Shown here one piece after another: positions 1 to 12,900 of a stretch of DNA of 64,000 bases. The stretch lies in contig NCSJ02000019.1 in assembly GCA_002812745.2 (NCBI GenBank), positions 124,001 through 188,000 of the forward strand, written 5' to 3'. A model generated the notes under the pieces. The model saw only the letters and a program-made list of their open reading frames with translations, was not told the origin of the DNA and made no database searches. The DNA comes from Scytalidium lignicola. Lineage: Eukaryota; Ascomycota; Leotiomycetes. A program made the translations under genes and the position numbers. Within the stretch, counting starts at the first letter, position 1, and every line of letters starts with the position of its first letter.

Positions 1-2421
1 GAGCCAGTGCAGGAGAAGCACCGAATAGCCAGTTGTTGCTGGCTATGCTGAACTGCCCACTCACCCCACTTGCGAATCACCTCCGCTTGCCTTTGCCAAT
101 CTGCAGGGAAGACAAGGGCGGTAAGAATCAAGGCTTCCATATAACGCCTATGAGAGACATAGATCTCAATAGCATCGTTCTGATCCCCCATACCTATCAT
201 GATTGTGGCCGCGGTGTGCACATCACCCTTTTCCAAGAGACGTTGAACATACGCCCGGGCAACTTTGGTTTGTGAAGCATGACCACCAATGCCACTCAAC
301 GCGAGGAGCATCCAGTCCGAAGAAGTCATGGACTCGGAACTGGTGCTCAAGACATCAATGTCAATGTCGCCCAGCCATTTAGCCAAGAGAACGCGGTTCG
401 AGGAGCCAGGAGGGTGGCGGCTCATTTCATCCTGGATCAATGCTTGCACCTCGCCATCCCAGCCAAAGATGGTGCTGAGCATTTGGCGACGAAGGTCATC
501 ATTGGTGAGGCGGCTGTTGTCCGAGACCTGAGGATGACGATAGGGTATGTCGCTTAATCTAGTCTTTGTAAACTTGAAGAGATCCACGGCCTTATTATCA
601 TCTGGACTGCGAAGCACCTCCTGTCGTAGCCGAGAGGCCTTAGGTCGAGAACGTCCCGACAAATAAGAAGAGCTGGCACTGCTTACCGACAAACTATCAC
701 GGCTAGAAACCACAGATGGCTGTCGACTAGAGTGCAACGAGGAGCCCGCGGAAAAGGTAGTGCCATCACTCATTCCACGTGATAAGACTGAGGCATGCCT
801 GTGTGGAGGCCGGCCTGCAGATGACCTTGAGGTGGTCGAAGCATAACTCCTCGACGAGACCGGGCTTAGAGTGCTCGTACGATCAACATCTATCCGATCT
901 TCCTCGGATTTATTCATCTCTCGGGCAATCCGAGCCAAGGGTGACATATGATCTTCATCGCTCTCTGAGATGTCGATGTTGATGGGGACTTCAGAAATAC
1001 CTGTGGCTGCAGGCGCCGACTGGTCTGGCTTCTTCTGTTCCTCTATGGAAACGGGGGGTGAAGGGGGCAGCACGTTGGCGGGATGTTGGACATTTGCCAC
1101 CAACTGAGATGGAGTATTGAGGTCAAACTGTTGGACGGTATTGTTGGCACCCAATGTGAACAGGGTCGCTCCGGGACCGTAGGAAGCTAAGCCCCTAACA
1201 TGGTCGAGGGTCGGAACGACTTCATATGTGACATCCTTTGTTCGAACATCCCATGATGACGTCTCTCTGTAGTTTAGAAAAAAGGGGGGACCGTGTCAGC
1301 GTTGTGTTGCTAAGCGCGCGCGTGGGGTTTGAAATGCATGATAATAGGGGGGAGGGGGTAGGGGCAGGAAAAATAAACCTAGCAAAACTTACCCTTCTGA
1401 AAACTGAATAATGCGCCCATTTTTAGACCAGGCCAACCAGTTTGGCCCTTCCAGAAAATTTTCCGATCGTTTTAGGATTCTGACAACTTTTGCTGTGTTG
1501 TGGTTGGTAGCTGACTTCGCCACGCTCCAAACTCGCAGGTCGCCGTCTTTTGTCTGTGTAGCCAACATATCGGATTTCTGGCGAGTCGACGATGCGTGCC
1601 ATGCCAGAGTAACGATAGGAGAAGGCGCTCTTGATGTAGACAAGTTGTGTAGAATCACAAATCGCGGCTGGAGCGCTGCAATTAAGAGGGAACCATTGGA
1701 AAACCTTAGTACCTAAGTCAGAAAACAATAATCACAGCGAGAGAGTTTGAGAAAGAAAGAAAAAGAAGGGAAAAAAAGTAATAGTTACCCAATGGCATAA
1801 GTTCTGCAATCAGCAGCTGGTGCCAATGCTGTAATCGGGATTTGATCTATAGTTCTAGCGGATATGTGTTCCGAAGTTGCTGGTTCGAAAAGGATCACAT
1901 TACCCTGAGCATTTCCTATAAATCTAGAGGTTAGCCATTTTCTGTCCTAAGAAATCGAAGCTTTTTCTTCTTCTTCTTTTCCAATCATATTTACCAAATG
2001 CAACGTTCCCGTTCCGCATCCATGCTGCTACCGTGAGATTCTCATAAGAGGCAAATCTTGCAATCTCGTTTCCGGTCAAGCAATCCCATACTATCGCCGT
2101 CTGCCCAGCATCATAACTCACAACCTGTCTCCCAGCACCCTTATCGCTGAGGTTGTCCACCGCAAGCAACTGAATCTCTTCGACGTGTCTCGAGAAGCGG
2201 CGTTCAATAGTTAAGGTATCATGGTGTGCGCAGACAACCGAGCTCCCTTGCGCATATAGGAACATGGAGGCCGTAGCAGCGCATGGCTCGAAATCTCGAG
2301 CGGCCGGGACGATGGGTCCTGCTAACTCAGCCAACGTAGCTGCTCTTCCTTTTGACGAATTTCCTGAGCCCATCGACAGCGCGCGATTGCGCGAAATCTG
2401 GCCTGCGGACATGGTTGACAT
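1..2421 (-). CDS. WD40-repeat protein, 5' part (runs off the left edge)
   Basis: Four exons on the minus strand can be joined in phase: 2421-1995, 1915-1789, 1704-1393 and 1266 to the window edge. The 5' splice sites read GTAAAT, GTAACT and GTAAGT, and the first intron has a CTAAC branch point. The ATG at 2421 is chosen because the longer frame opens only with TTG. The N-terminal 250 residues show blade-like WD40 sequence (for example AIVWDCLTG and LRVWSVAKS). A Ser/Pro-rich low-complexity linker follows, then a helical segment (RRYMEALILTALVFPADWQR) that looks like a TPR or alpha-solenoid. This order resembles scaffold proteins such as Gemin5, but I do not recognise the family and give no name. 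The C-terminus is missing. Confidence is high that it is a gene and low on its function. Confidence 0.85.
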
Positions 2422-2433
2422 CGACAATGACAA

Positions 2434-3330
2434 CCTTGAAGAATCTAAGGGTTCGAGACAAACAGGGTGATTGTTAGCCGGCTAGCTGCATGAAGGGCTT
2501 TATTGCGAATACATTCAAAGAAGAAAGAAAAAAGACAAGGGAGAGGTTGAGAAAGACGAGAGTAAGTAACGTGGATATCCGAAACCCGGGTGGACGAGAA
2601 CCCGATATAGGTGTGATATGCAGAAGAAATATGGAGAGAGTGTGTAAAAGAGTGAGATAGAGAGAGAGACAACACACAGAAGAGGAGAGAAAGCTGCAAG
2701 ACATACAGGCTGTAAAGGTCTCTTGCTCGCCCACAGGCGGTGAATGTGGTCCAGTGGTACAGGGTAGATCAAGGTCCACGCCCAATCCTTCTCAGGTCGT
2801 TACATGGGAGGTCTCTCGGATGCCCGCAGTTCGAGTTCGTTATCGGCGAGGAAAGAGGTACCGATTGAAGGGATCAATCAGAATTACGTCCGGGGAGAAA
2901 GAAGAAAAGATTCTTTGGTCGAGAAAAGCGAATTCCTCGACGATGAGAATGAGTGAAGAAGAGAGAAAGTGAAGGAGAAAAGAGAGAGAGAAAGAGAGAC
3001 CGGACAAGAGAGGGCGAAGGAATAAGCTCGGAGGCAGGACAAGGTGTGTCGTTCGAAGGGCAAGAGCAGCAAGTGATTAGTTCTGGGCAGGTCTGGCAGC
3101 ACGGGATCTGGGATTTCGAGCCACCGTACGAGCCAGAACAGAAGCGACATTCCATGAATGAATTATTTGAATCTAAGCAAATCAAAGCAAATCAATACCA
3201 CCGCAACAGCATGACAGGTAAGGTACGGGAAATGGGCTCTGGGGCGGCCGGGCCCAACGAGAAGCAAGAAGAGGAAGTCTGGCGCTTGAGTGGGCGAGCG
3301 CCTGGATAGCTAGGGCCACGGATGAAGATC
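2434..3330 (-). promoter_or_regulatory. Pyrimidine-rich leader/promoter of the WD40 gene
   Basis: From about 2510 to 3060 the plus strand is almost pure purine (runs of GAAAGAAAG and GAGAGAGAG). A minus-strand transcript through it would carry a long C/T-rich tract ending just before the WD40 ATG. Long CT-rich tracts near transcription starts are common in filamentous fungal promoters and 5' UTRs. The assignment rests only on position and strand bias. Open frames here are low-complexity artefacts. Confidence 0.5.
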
Positions 3331-6300
3331 CCACGGGTGCAGGACAGATTGGAGACTGGCGGAGGGAAAAGAGGGCGAAGGGTTCGAGCCAGGACCATTT
3401 TGATGATGGCTCCATCGTGGAGAGCAAGTTCGTTGCCAGAGCACAGCGCCTAAATGGCTGGGGGAAGCTTCTTCTGTGCTGTCAGTGGACGAGGGCGGGG
3501 GAGATTTCCTCTGAGATAATTCGAGGGCAACGGGGGGTCATTGTAGGCCATGCATGAGGGCATTGGAGGCACCGTAACGCACAGCCGACCCTAGGACAAA
3601 AAGGCCCTTGGGGATCTGATGCTGATGCTGATGCGGTCCGGCTCATCTCCATTGCCACCATCAACCATCAACCCATCACCAACCACCGCCATCACCAACC
3701 GAGTCACAGTTGCAAGCAGGGAGCGGCCATCACCCACCATCACCACCACTCGCATGCCGCCTCAGGAACCCCGAGGGGGGCGTTTGCAGCGTGGAGAGTG
3801 GAGAACGTTGGGCGATGCTGTGTGAGTGTGAGTGAGTGAGAGTGTGTGTGCACGCGCGCTGTGGCTCATGCTGGAATGCCTGCCAGAAAAGGTTCGTCAC
3901 GGCCGGTGGGATGAATATTTTGGTTGAAGTACTGGACAGTAAGTTACGCCCTGGGAAAAGAGACGTGACTGGAGGACAGCAGAGGATGGATTCAAAGCGA
4001 TTAACAGCGAATGCACAGGAGACAAGCAAGAGCCACACAATGATTGGACGGCTCACGGGAACATCGCTTGGAAGCAGATGAGAGAGCATTAAGGAATAAA
4101 ACCCCAAAGAAGAGTTAAGAGCTACGTTAAGGAAAGTTCGTAACCAGCAACTGAGCAAAAGTGTTCTGGACAAGAAGTCTGTCTCCACCACAGCGGGGTT
4201 GTTTCCTGTGGTTGCAGCAAGCCACAAGTACCGGGACTACCAAAGACCAGCAGACCAGCAGAGAGCAAGAGAACAGATACAAAAGAGGTTGATTTACTGG
4301 AATCCTAGAATCCGGTACAGAGAAGGGAATGGGAATTGCGGGCACGAATCGACTGCGATTGGTGGTCTCGCATCGAGTGGCCGTAGGTCAACATCATTCA
4401 TTTGTCGTCGTTGGAAAAAGCTGAGCTGTAGCAGCGTCGCAGTCAACCTCACGGTACTGTAGGTGTAGGTGTAGCGGTAGCTGTTGCATACGCATGCTGG
4501 TTTCCCCATCGTGAGAAACTTCGCGTTAGGTTGGAGGAGGTATTGTACAGTACAGAACAGTACAGTCCAGTACGTACCGCATTTGAGGGGCTGAGGGGGT
4601 TGTTCAGTACCCTCCTCGCGAGGAGAGAGAGGGGGCATGATGGGCCCAGATCCAAGCAAATGCAGAAAAAAAAGTCCAAAAGACCCGGCCGGGGAGTTCT
4701 GCTCTGGCATGTTAGCCTCAGGTAGCTCCAGTTAGCTTCCGCCACACTCCAGCCTGAGCAAGGCACCTGGGGCCGGTGATTGGCCCCGCTACGAAAGGAG
4801 GCTGCATGCACACCCCATCACCAGCCATCACCAGCCATCACCGTTAATCACAGCACAGACCTATCACAGCGGATCACGGGCAGGCTGCAGGGTTGTTGCA
4901 GGGTATTGCAGGGTGTGCAGGGGCCCGCCCTCCAGCGCCATCCCCTGCAGCTGGCCCGGGTCGCGGACGTCACGACCAGCAGCACAGCGCCTACAGGTGC
5001 TTCCTGACTGGTACAAATGACTTCCCTTCCTGCTTCACGACATGCTCGGGAACTTGGGTGCTATTCTTATGCCTCCCAGCGATCATCACACCTCGAAATC
5101 CAGCAACTCATCTTCATTCCTCCCTGGATCCTTCATCCTGAAGCATAATAGCCCCCCTCGATATTAGGTGGTGGTTGGCTTGGAACAGTAACCAAAGCCC
5201 CTCAGTTGTACTGTACTGTACCGTAGCACCGCCTTTGAAATTCAATGGTTCGAAGAGCATAAGCTCTTATACAGTACTGTACGTCCGGGTGTCCCATATC
5301 CAGTATGCCATCCCCCCCTCCCTCAGAAAAGGCGTCTCCGTTGGCTGCATCGTGGGCAAGGACGTTGAAGTGTGATGGTGGTGTTCAATGCTTGTAGCGC
5401 CTTAAAGTTTATGTGCGTGTGTGGTGTGGTGTGGTGTCAATGTACACACTGTTTTGTATGTGTGTGTTGTGCTCTTTGTGTGTGTTCTGTACATTTGCAG
5501 ATGCATGAGCTAAATTTAGACTTTCCTGATCCACGTCCATGGCGCTTCAAGATCCCATTTAAAAATACTCTCTTCTGCCCTTTATAAAATGGGAGCATCA
5601 TTCGATATTTTTACAAATTCATCCTTCTGGTGGATTGCGGCACGGCCGTGATAGTGGTGGTTGATGCTGATTCCAAACCTACCACTTGTCCAATTACGAC
5701 GGGCCATTTTCCGCCGTCCTCGTTACGGTACATCTTTGTCTCCATAGTCCACATTTCCCCCATTTTCCCGACCTGCCAGTCTTATGCATTTCTGTCCATG
5801 TCTCCGTAGGAAAATATTTTTCATCCCTAAATTGATGCGAGTCCAATTCCAAGAGAATTAAAAATCGAGGGGCTGGGTAAATGTGGCGTGCTGGATCCAT
5901 ATCCATTCGGTGCTGTTCCAAAACCGAATAAATATTTTGACTGCGCAAGCACAACTATTTTACTTGAAGCATATACCCAATTTGTAAAGCCCTCCGATTT
6001 CGTGTGCATCTCCTGCAAGGTGATTGATATATCGACCTGATACTTTAATGTTCTGGCCCCTCTGAACCTGGTAAATCTTGACATAATTCTCCGTGTTTAA
6101 ATATTGAATTTTGATTATCTTGTCCCCCGTTTAGGCTGCTCCAAGCGAACCCTGTGTGGTAAGGCGAAGAAAAGATGGGGGCATGATAGAGTGATCGCCC
6201 ATCTGCTTTCACCCTGCAAGAGGGCATCAAAGTCATCGGCAACACTCTGTGAATCAGCTCTGGTACCATTTTGGATTTTAAATGTGTGTAAAGATCGGAC

Positions 6301-7540
6301 GAAGCGTCAATGATGAAAATAGACCCTAGCCCTGTCCTGACCTCATTCCTCTCTTAACATTATTAATTGAAAAAAAAAAAAACGCCCATCAGATTTCACT
6401 TTCTCAATCGTGCGAGCTTAAATGCTCCAAGCTCCAAGCTCCTAGGAAGGATGATCATAGACCATGGCGATCGACCGCCAGTCCTGTGCGACATTAAAAA
6501 GGTTCTCCCGTACCGCCGCTGCCGCCGCTTTGCTGCGTTCCCATTGCTGGTTGCGTGCTGCACCGCAAATGCACGCCAGTCCAAGCTCTGGTGGTTCCCG
6601 CTGGCACAGCACAGCAAAGTACGGTAGAGTAGTAGAGTAGTGTAGTGTACGTGTAAGACTTCCATCGAAAAAGGAAGCCGAAGCTGCATCCTCGCTGTGC
6701 TGCATCACTGACTGCTGCTACTGCTACTGCACTGCTGTAATACATTGGGCACTACTGCCTGCCTTCCTGCTGGTCGTTCAAAGGGCCGCGGGGTGCTCCG
6801 TAAGGTCGGTATTTTTAACAAGATAAAAGTCACATCTCACATTACAAAAGGCGGTACAATAGGCTTTCTCGTTTGTTCGCCCGGAAAAAATGGAGATACT
6901 GCACAGACATGCGCGCGTGTTGGGTTGGGTTTTGGAATGGCATTTACGATTGCACAGCATCCACAACAGTTTCTCGTAGAGTGCTTGCCTCGTGCCCCCT
7001 AGACGTTGCTATCCTGGGTCTTACACACACCTTGGGGGAGAATTTGGACATATTTGGAACCGATGCGCTTTTCAGTACCTGCTTCTGTGGTAACACAAAG
7101 ATAAACACCAACACACACACCCCGAATTTCTTCATTTCCACAAAATCTAAGATATGGCTCCCAAGGGAAGGAATAGATGTTTGCGCATACGAAGCTAGAA
7201 AATGCAGTTATCAAATCCGGCACATGCCAAGACTAAATAATATTGATGTCGAATCCTAGAACAAAACTAAAAGGAAATTCACGTACTATCTCCCTTCAAT
7301 ACGAAGGAGTACACAGTACTTCACTCCCACCCGAACTAATCAACCAACTATTGGACGAATGGTATCACGAAAAGAGTACAATTCTAAGAATGTCTCTCAA
7401 GGTCATGCGGGCACTTGAAAAAGTTGCGTATCCTGCCAAACTTTCTACATCTCATGTGAGATCACATACTACACCGTCTCCACAGACAGAGGAGAGTTAT
7501 GTACGAGAACGAAAACGCAAACGCCATGATCGATAATCAT
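3331..7540. other. Gene-poor, microsatellite-rich intergenic DNA
   Basis: I see no credible coding region in this 4.2 kb. All frames are short, overlapping and low in complexity. The stretch holds decayed simple repeats: three CTGATG units at 3616-3634, CATCACC-rich DNA at 3655-3755, three CCATCACCAG units at 4815-4843, and GTGTG runs at 5400-5500. Repeated GTACAGTAC/GTACTGTAC motifs lie at 4544-4577, 5207-5225 and 5270-5284. A purely regulatory role or an unannotated non-coding RNA cannot be excluded. Confidence 0.6.
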
Positions 7541-7558
7541 CAACAATCTCAGGGATCC

Positions 7559-7734
7559 TATATAAACCCCCCCCCACACACCGCAAGTCCATCGCATCAC
7601 ATCACCTCGCATACCCCATCTCATCACTATCACATCACACCTTCACATTTTTCGCATTTGAAGAACCAGGGATGAGGAGATGCACACGGGAGGGGAAAAA
7701 CCTCGGCAACCACCGATTGGATGAGAAGAAATGA
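7559..7734 (+). promoter_or_regulatory. Orphan promoter-like site with a 20-codon ORF
   Basis: A TATATAAA box at 7559-7566 is followed by a C-run and about 90 bp of CATCAC-rich pyrimidine sequence. A short ORF (ATG at 7672, TGA at 7732-7734, 20 codons) comes next. TATA plus C/T-rich tract plus ATG is the typical layout of a strong fungal promoter, yet no long reading frame follows. It may drive a non-coding or micropeptide transcript, or be chance. Confidence 0.25.
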
Positions 7735-9510
7735 AGAAAAAAGAGGTTTTGATCTTTTCCCCGCTCCGCAATCTCCCAATCGCAATTTTCTCATTGGTGG
7801 GAATTGGAAATTCGGATGTCAAATACCAAATTTCCCAATAAGCACAAAAAAAAACAAAAAAACAAAAGGCCTTTTAATTCCCCTTTTTGGAATATTCACA
7901 CAAGAACTATTAAAATATAAAAACAGGTGAGTGAAATAGAGTAGATAAGTGACCACTTGAACTTTATATACTCTTTTGAAGCAAATCCTCCCCTCTCCTA
8001 CCCTCTCGCTCGAAATAATGTAATAGGCATCAGTAGCAGGACTAAATAACACGTGCCATACCTATTGAGATACAGGACCGCAGTATATATATATATAAAT
8101 GCATGCGTAAAAAGCACCGAAAATGGGAGATACACACATACACACATACACATAACGCATGAATATACGCCTCACTGGTAGATCGTCTATCTACCAGTCC
8201 AATAAAAGTAAAATCGGATGTTAGACATCAGATAAAACGATTTAACAGATCTGGGAACCATGATATATTCGTCCTGCCATGTGTAAGAACTCCACGCTAC
8301 TGTACCTCCTTCTCTGCTCGTTGCTTCAAAAGATGGGCAATATGTTTTATCTTTTGTAATACTGTATGTAGTAATTAATCCCTTGCGAATCACCTGCAGC
8401 ATTGGGGTAACAAAAAGATGTTGTGACATGAATAGGAAACTAGGAATGGGTTAGTGAGGACATTGAAAAAATCGTGATTCACGATGCGCTAGAGGTTGAT
8501 AAAGATGTGATGAGATCTTAGAAATTAAATACATGGACGATCATTCAACAAGATATTTGTCACTCAAGGTACAGTAGCAAGCGAAAATATGGAGCGTTTC
8601 AATTTATGTGTACCATTGATTGTTATTCATTCAGTGCTATCACTATCACATGTAACTCATGGTATCATGACCAGATCTTCTTTTCCTAGCCCTCTCCACC
8701 TGTCAAAGAGATTGTCACTTGTGTGGTCGTATCAATCATATCTTCCTCCAAAAGCTATCCTAGCTTCAAGCTTCATTTCAGCTCTGTTCTTCCCACGACC
8801 CCTGTACCTCCCTTCCATCCTTCCGGATGGGCCGTTCCGATCCCTAGTCAGTCCATGGCGCGGAGCCCGGATATAGTGACGAAAACCACCCCAAGTAAAA
8901 CGGAGCCAAAGCCAATCACACTTTGCCCCTTTTCATAATTCCGACAACGAAATTCGACGAAATGACATGACGAGAAAAGAAATGTCAAAGCTCCGCCTGC
9001 TCTCCCTATCGAGTCCCGAAATTGGTCCGAGGTCTGTTAGATCGACTCGCTCGCTCCCCGCCCTCCAACACCGAGATCCTGGGGGATGCGATACGCGAAA
9101 CTGCATCGCAAGAGATCAAAGCGCGATGGTTATTGATAAAGCGCATTGCAAATGGAGCAATTGCTAATCTCGGGCGGGGCGGATTGGAGCCGGACCGACG
9201 CGTTTGTGTTTATGCCACATTGTGGTCGTTGCGCGCGTTGAATTGCGACACCGATATCCGTATCTTATCGCGTAGTGAAGTTGACGCGATAGGCTTGGAA
9301 TCCATCAACGAAATGTCGCGTTCGTGTATGGGCGACTGTTCAAGCACCGTGATCTTTAATAATAAAAGTAGTTGTTATGAGATGATTTGAATATCTGTGA
9401 CTCAAGTTAGAAATTTTGGTTCGTGTCGCAATAAAGAGCCTTTCCAGAATCTACTTACCCAAAAGAAATTCCATCATTTCCCAGTCCTGCCCCGGCTCGG
9501 AGGACTTGGT
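7735..9510. other. Intergenic DNA with no recognised gene
   Basis: This stretch lies between the orphan promoter-like site and the 3' end of the small conserved gene. It holds a TA dinucleotide microsatellite near 8083-8098 and a CA-rich patch at 8130-8155. The longest frame (9022-9390, plus) starts with an ATG but shows no recognisable domain, so I do not call it a gene. Confidence 0.55.
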
Positions 9511-9984
9511 TCATTCACCGACTTCCATGATAGGGCTCATCTGCCGACTAGTTGTGCCCCTCGACTTCTTGCTGCTACTCCTCCGACTCTTCTTCTCCTT
9601 CTTTTGTGCCTTCATCTCCTTCATGTATTGCTGTTGTAGAGCTCGGAGATCAAACATGGGAGCTGGGGCTGGTTCCTCTTCCTGGAGAAAGATAGATGGT
9701 GAAGCAGGGCTCAGAATGCTGCTTGGCGATGAGATCGGACTATATTCGGGTTCGGACTCGTCGAAGACGGAAGGGAAGAGGTCGTCGTCAGAGATGTAGG
9801 ATGTTGCGAGGTTTTCTTCGGAGGGGCTGGAGGGCGCAGATGAGTCGAGGGATGAGCGGCGTGGCCACGATGGGAAAGCGCAGCTGCTGGAAGTCGAGCG
9901 AGATCTTGAACTGGCACCTGGGATTTCCATGGCGCTGGTAGTGTAGCTCGTAGATGGTGGTGAGGGTGAGAATGAGAAATACAT
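9511..9984 (-). CDS. Small conserved fungal protein, disordered, with basic C-terminal tail
   Basis: This is a single-exon gene of 157 residues. I chose the ATG at 9984. The upstream extension to 10155 is translated microsatellite (TA and CTTGGTT repeats). The protein is Ser/Pro-rich and probably disordered. It carries an acidic aromatic motif, SYISDDDLFPSVFD, at about residues 55-70. A predicted helix follows (FDLRALQQQYMKEMKAQKKE), then a Lys/Arg/Ser-rich tail ending MSPIMEVGE. The layout of DDDLF motif, coiled helix, basic tail and MSPI end matches a small conserved hypothetical family I associate with Aspergillus-like genomes. Its function is unknown. The acidic motif and basic tail suggest a regulatory or nuclear partner protein, which is inference. 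It stands alone in a gene-poor region. Confidence 0.7.
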   Translation of the reverse strand: MYFSFSPSPPSTSYTTSAMEIPGASSRSRSTSSSCAFPSWPRRSSLDSSAPSSPSEENLATSYISDDDLFPSVFDESEPEYSPISSPSSILSPASPSIFLQEEEPAPAPMFDLRALQQQYMKEMKAQKKEKKSRRSSSKKSRGTTSRQMSPIMEVGE

Positions 9985-12900
9985 AGTGTCGCGGAGGTGT
10001 GTTGTGTTGAGGTGTTGAGTAAGCGCGTACGTAGTAGATATTGTGTTCGTGTATCTGTATATATATATATATAGAGTATGTGTATATATGGATAAGATAG
10101 TTATGCGTGTTCGAGTTGAGAGTAACTTGGTTCTTGGTTCTTGGTTCTTGGTCAAGTAGTCAGGATGAGGTATTCCTTGATTATAATATAGTGTGGTGAC
10201 GGTGAAGATATTCGATAGAGCGGTGATAAATATAAGTTTTATCTTATGGAGCTTGGAATCCTTGGTGAGCGTGGTTGTGCGGATGACTGTGCTGGCTGCG
10301 TGTGCAGTGTGCAGCGTGCGTGTGTATTATGTGTTTTGTGTGTGTGTGTGTGTTGTCTCGGTCACCGACTTTTGGGCGTGTCACCAGCAAAGGCCGATTG
10401 AAAGGGGGGGAATGCGCTCCCGTCAGCCCTGCAGGAAAACGTCGCGACTGCAAACAGCCTCACGAAGGGCTGCGTCGTAGGCCCGAAACGCAGCAAACAG
10501 CCTGGAGCAGGTTTCCGCGGGGGGTGGTTGGGATATGCTGAAGAGGATAGAGGATATTCTTTCTCGTTTGGCTCTTTGTTTCCCAGACGTTTGTTCGAGG
10601 AATGTCTGGAGGAAGACTTGACCTTTGGACAATAATGACGGCGGTGACCAAGGAATTTAGTTATGACGGATTATTTCAGCTCAAAGGCCAACTTCCAAGA
10701 AAAGCACGGTCTGACATGAATCATAAATAATATCCTCCTGTACTGTACGTCCATAACCACCCGCCCCCCCGTGGCTCAGTCATTTCGCACTCCCACACTC
10801 CCACTCCCACTCCCACGCGAAGACTCCCCACTCTCCTCGGTCGGGGAAGCGCTGGACCGCGGCACCCACCACACGTAAACCCCCGTTCGTCTATTCCACC
10901 GCCAACAAAGAAAGCCCTGGGCTGGNAAAAAAAGAAAGAAAGAAAAAACAAGCAGGACTCCATCCGCCTACAGCCCCCCTTGAAACGCGTCCGGCTAATT
11001 TTCATGTTCCTTTTTCCACTCCAAGGGGCATTCTTGGATTTGTTGTTTTATTAATGTGCTTCTCTTTGTTTTATTTTTCTTGTTACCTGTCGTAAATAGG
11101 TTCTCCCTTTCTTCCCTCTCATTCAGCTTCCATCGCTCCTCTCCGCGAACCGGAGGCCAGACCCGGGCATTGTTCTTGCTTATCCTGAGACCAAGGAGGC
11201 ACAGGCAGAGAGAGGCCCGGGCCCAACCACGTCAACCAGAGCAAGAGTCGGTGACTGATTCATGGATTTCACAGATCCAGGTCTGGTCCATCACTCAGGC
11301 TCGAAGGCGGTCAGTCCTCGAGGTTTGAGCCAGTCGACGCGCGCTGGTTGTGCAACTAGTCGAGCGATGGACCCTGAATGGCTGGCTCGACAGCTTTTCC
11401 GGCGCGTTGGGCAGGAGTCGACTGCCAATCGATCGGGGGCATTCGGAGCGTCTGGGTAGAGGCAGAAGAATGGAAGTGAGTAGGTGTAGTCGTGGGTGGT
11501 TACAGAGCGGTCGAGTTCCCTAGCAAGCGCCCAAGTTACCTTCCCAGCACAGAGAGCGTGGAGGGTTCTTCAGGCGCCCAGTGCCCATGGGGGGGGATGG
11601 CGGAGGGGAAGAGATTGTCCGGATTTAGGCATTCTGAAGGGCTCCAGAACGTCGCCGGGCAGCCCAAAGGGGAGGCGGTGAATGGGCGGCAGTTGGCCGA
11701 GTGCAGAGGCAAAGAGCCGAAGATGGGCAAAGGCCAGCGAGACCAGCAGAGGACCGCATATACAACGTTGTACTTGGCCTGGCCCATACACCGTTACGCT
11801 ACACGTCTTCTGTACCGGCCAGACCAGAAGGAAAGCCGGATAGCCATCTTTGGATTGCAGTGTTTTTGATATTGGGTATCGATGATTCACCGCTTGCTGT
11901 CCTTTGCCACGTTGGTCTTGAACACTTCGTCCAGAATTTCCCTTCTCTCCCAATCCCACCATTCTTCTCATGACGGACTAGCCATGGGACTAACTAACTG
12001 ATAGAACCGGCTTAATTATTACGCATTTGGCTTGAGGCATTCATGGCATTGATGAATTTGACTGCCATACAATGTTCCGTGCCCTAACGGAATGCCCTTC
12101 CCGCCTGCCCTCTGCCCCTCCTTGCCCCTCCAGAACCCGCACACATCGGTACCGTGCAGCTACCTCTAATTCTGCCTGTTTTATTATGGCCGCAGAAGTC
12201 CCGCCTCGGTAGATTGCCGGCCCTCCGCAAAATTGTCAAGCCTTGAGTTCTTATTTTCCCAAGTCAGAGCTAAAATGGTTGATTAATTAATCTACTTGCG
12301 GGCCGTCCAGCACAGTACCGTAACCCTACAGACGCCTCGACTCAGAGAGGCAACTTCCGAGGGCCGCCTTTCCTCAGAAAGCAGAATTCACCCTCGGTTG
12401 CCGGCAGAATGAAGTGTAGAAAGTTATTCTTACATCCCGTAAAAATAGGAGCAGGGGCAAAATGGAAGAAAAGGAGGGAAAAAAGGATAAGACAAGGTTG
12501 TAAGAGTGCACGGTGATTTTCACGGAGATTCTTTTTTTCCAATTTTTTTTTTCCACCGATTGTTACAGATGTCAGAATCTTGCATGCTTTCCTTGTCTGG
12601 CTCTTTTTCTTCCCTACAGCAACCGTGCACTGGATCTAGACACATCTCTTCGCTCTTTCGCTCGCTGTTGTCTCCCTCGACTTGTCGCCTCTATCTTTTG
12701 GCATCTTGACACCTACATCCGAACCATCGGAACTGACCCTCCTGTCGTCCTGCTTCTCCCACATGGCAAAAAGAAGGGTGTTGCAGATGGCTTTGGTAGC
12801 TTACTTTTGATTGACGTTTGGTTTTCGTTTATCCTCGGCAGGGAAGTAATCGACAACCTACAACACCCTTATAGGACTGTCAGTCTCACTCTCTGCTGCA

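Noticed and set aside
2445..3185. Several 80-100 codon minus-strand ORFs rich in Leu, Ser and Phe
   Set aside because: They are translations of the pyrimidine-rich leader and overlap in several frames.
3370..3395. GGTTCGAGCC, possible tRNA B box
   Set aside because: The upstream sequence has no A box and no cloverleaf can be drawn.
4815..4843. Short direct repeats that could suggest a CRISPR-like array
   Set aside because: A 10-bp simple tandem repeat without spacers, in a fungal genome.
10058..10155. N-terminal extension of the small conserved gene to 10155
   Set aside because: The extra residues are translated TA and CTTGGTT repeats. The conserved protein begins at 9984.
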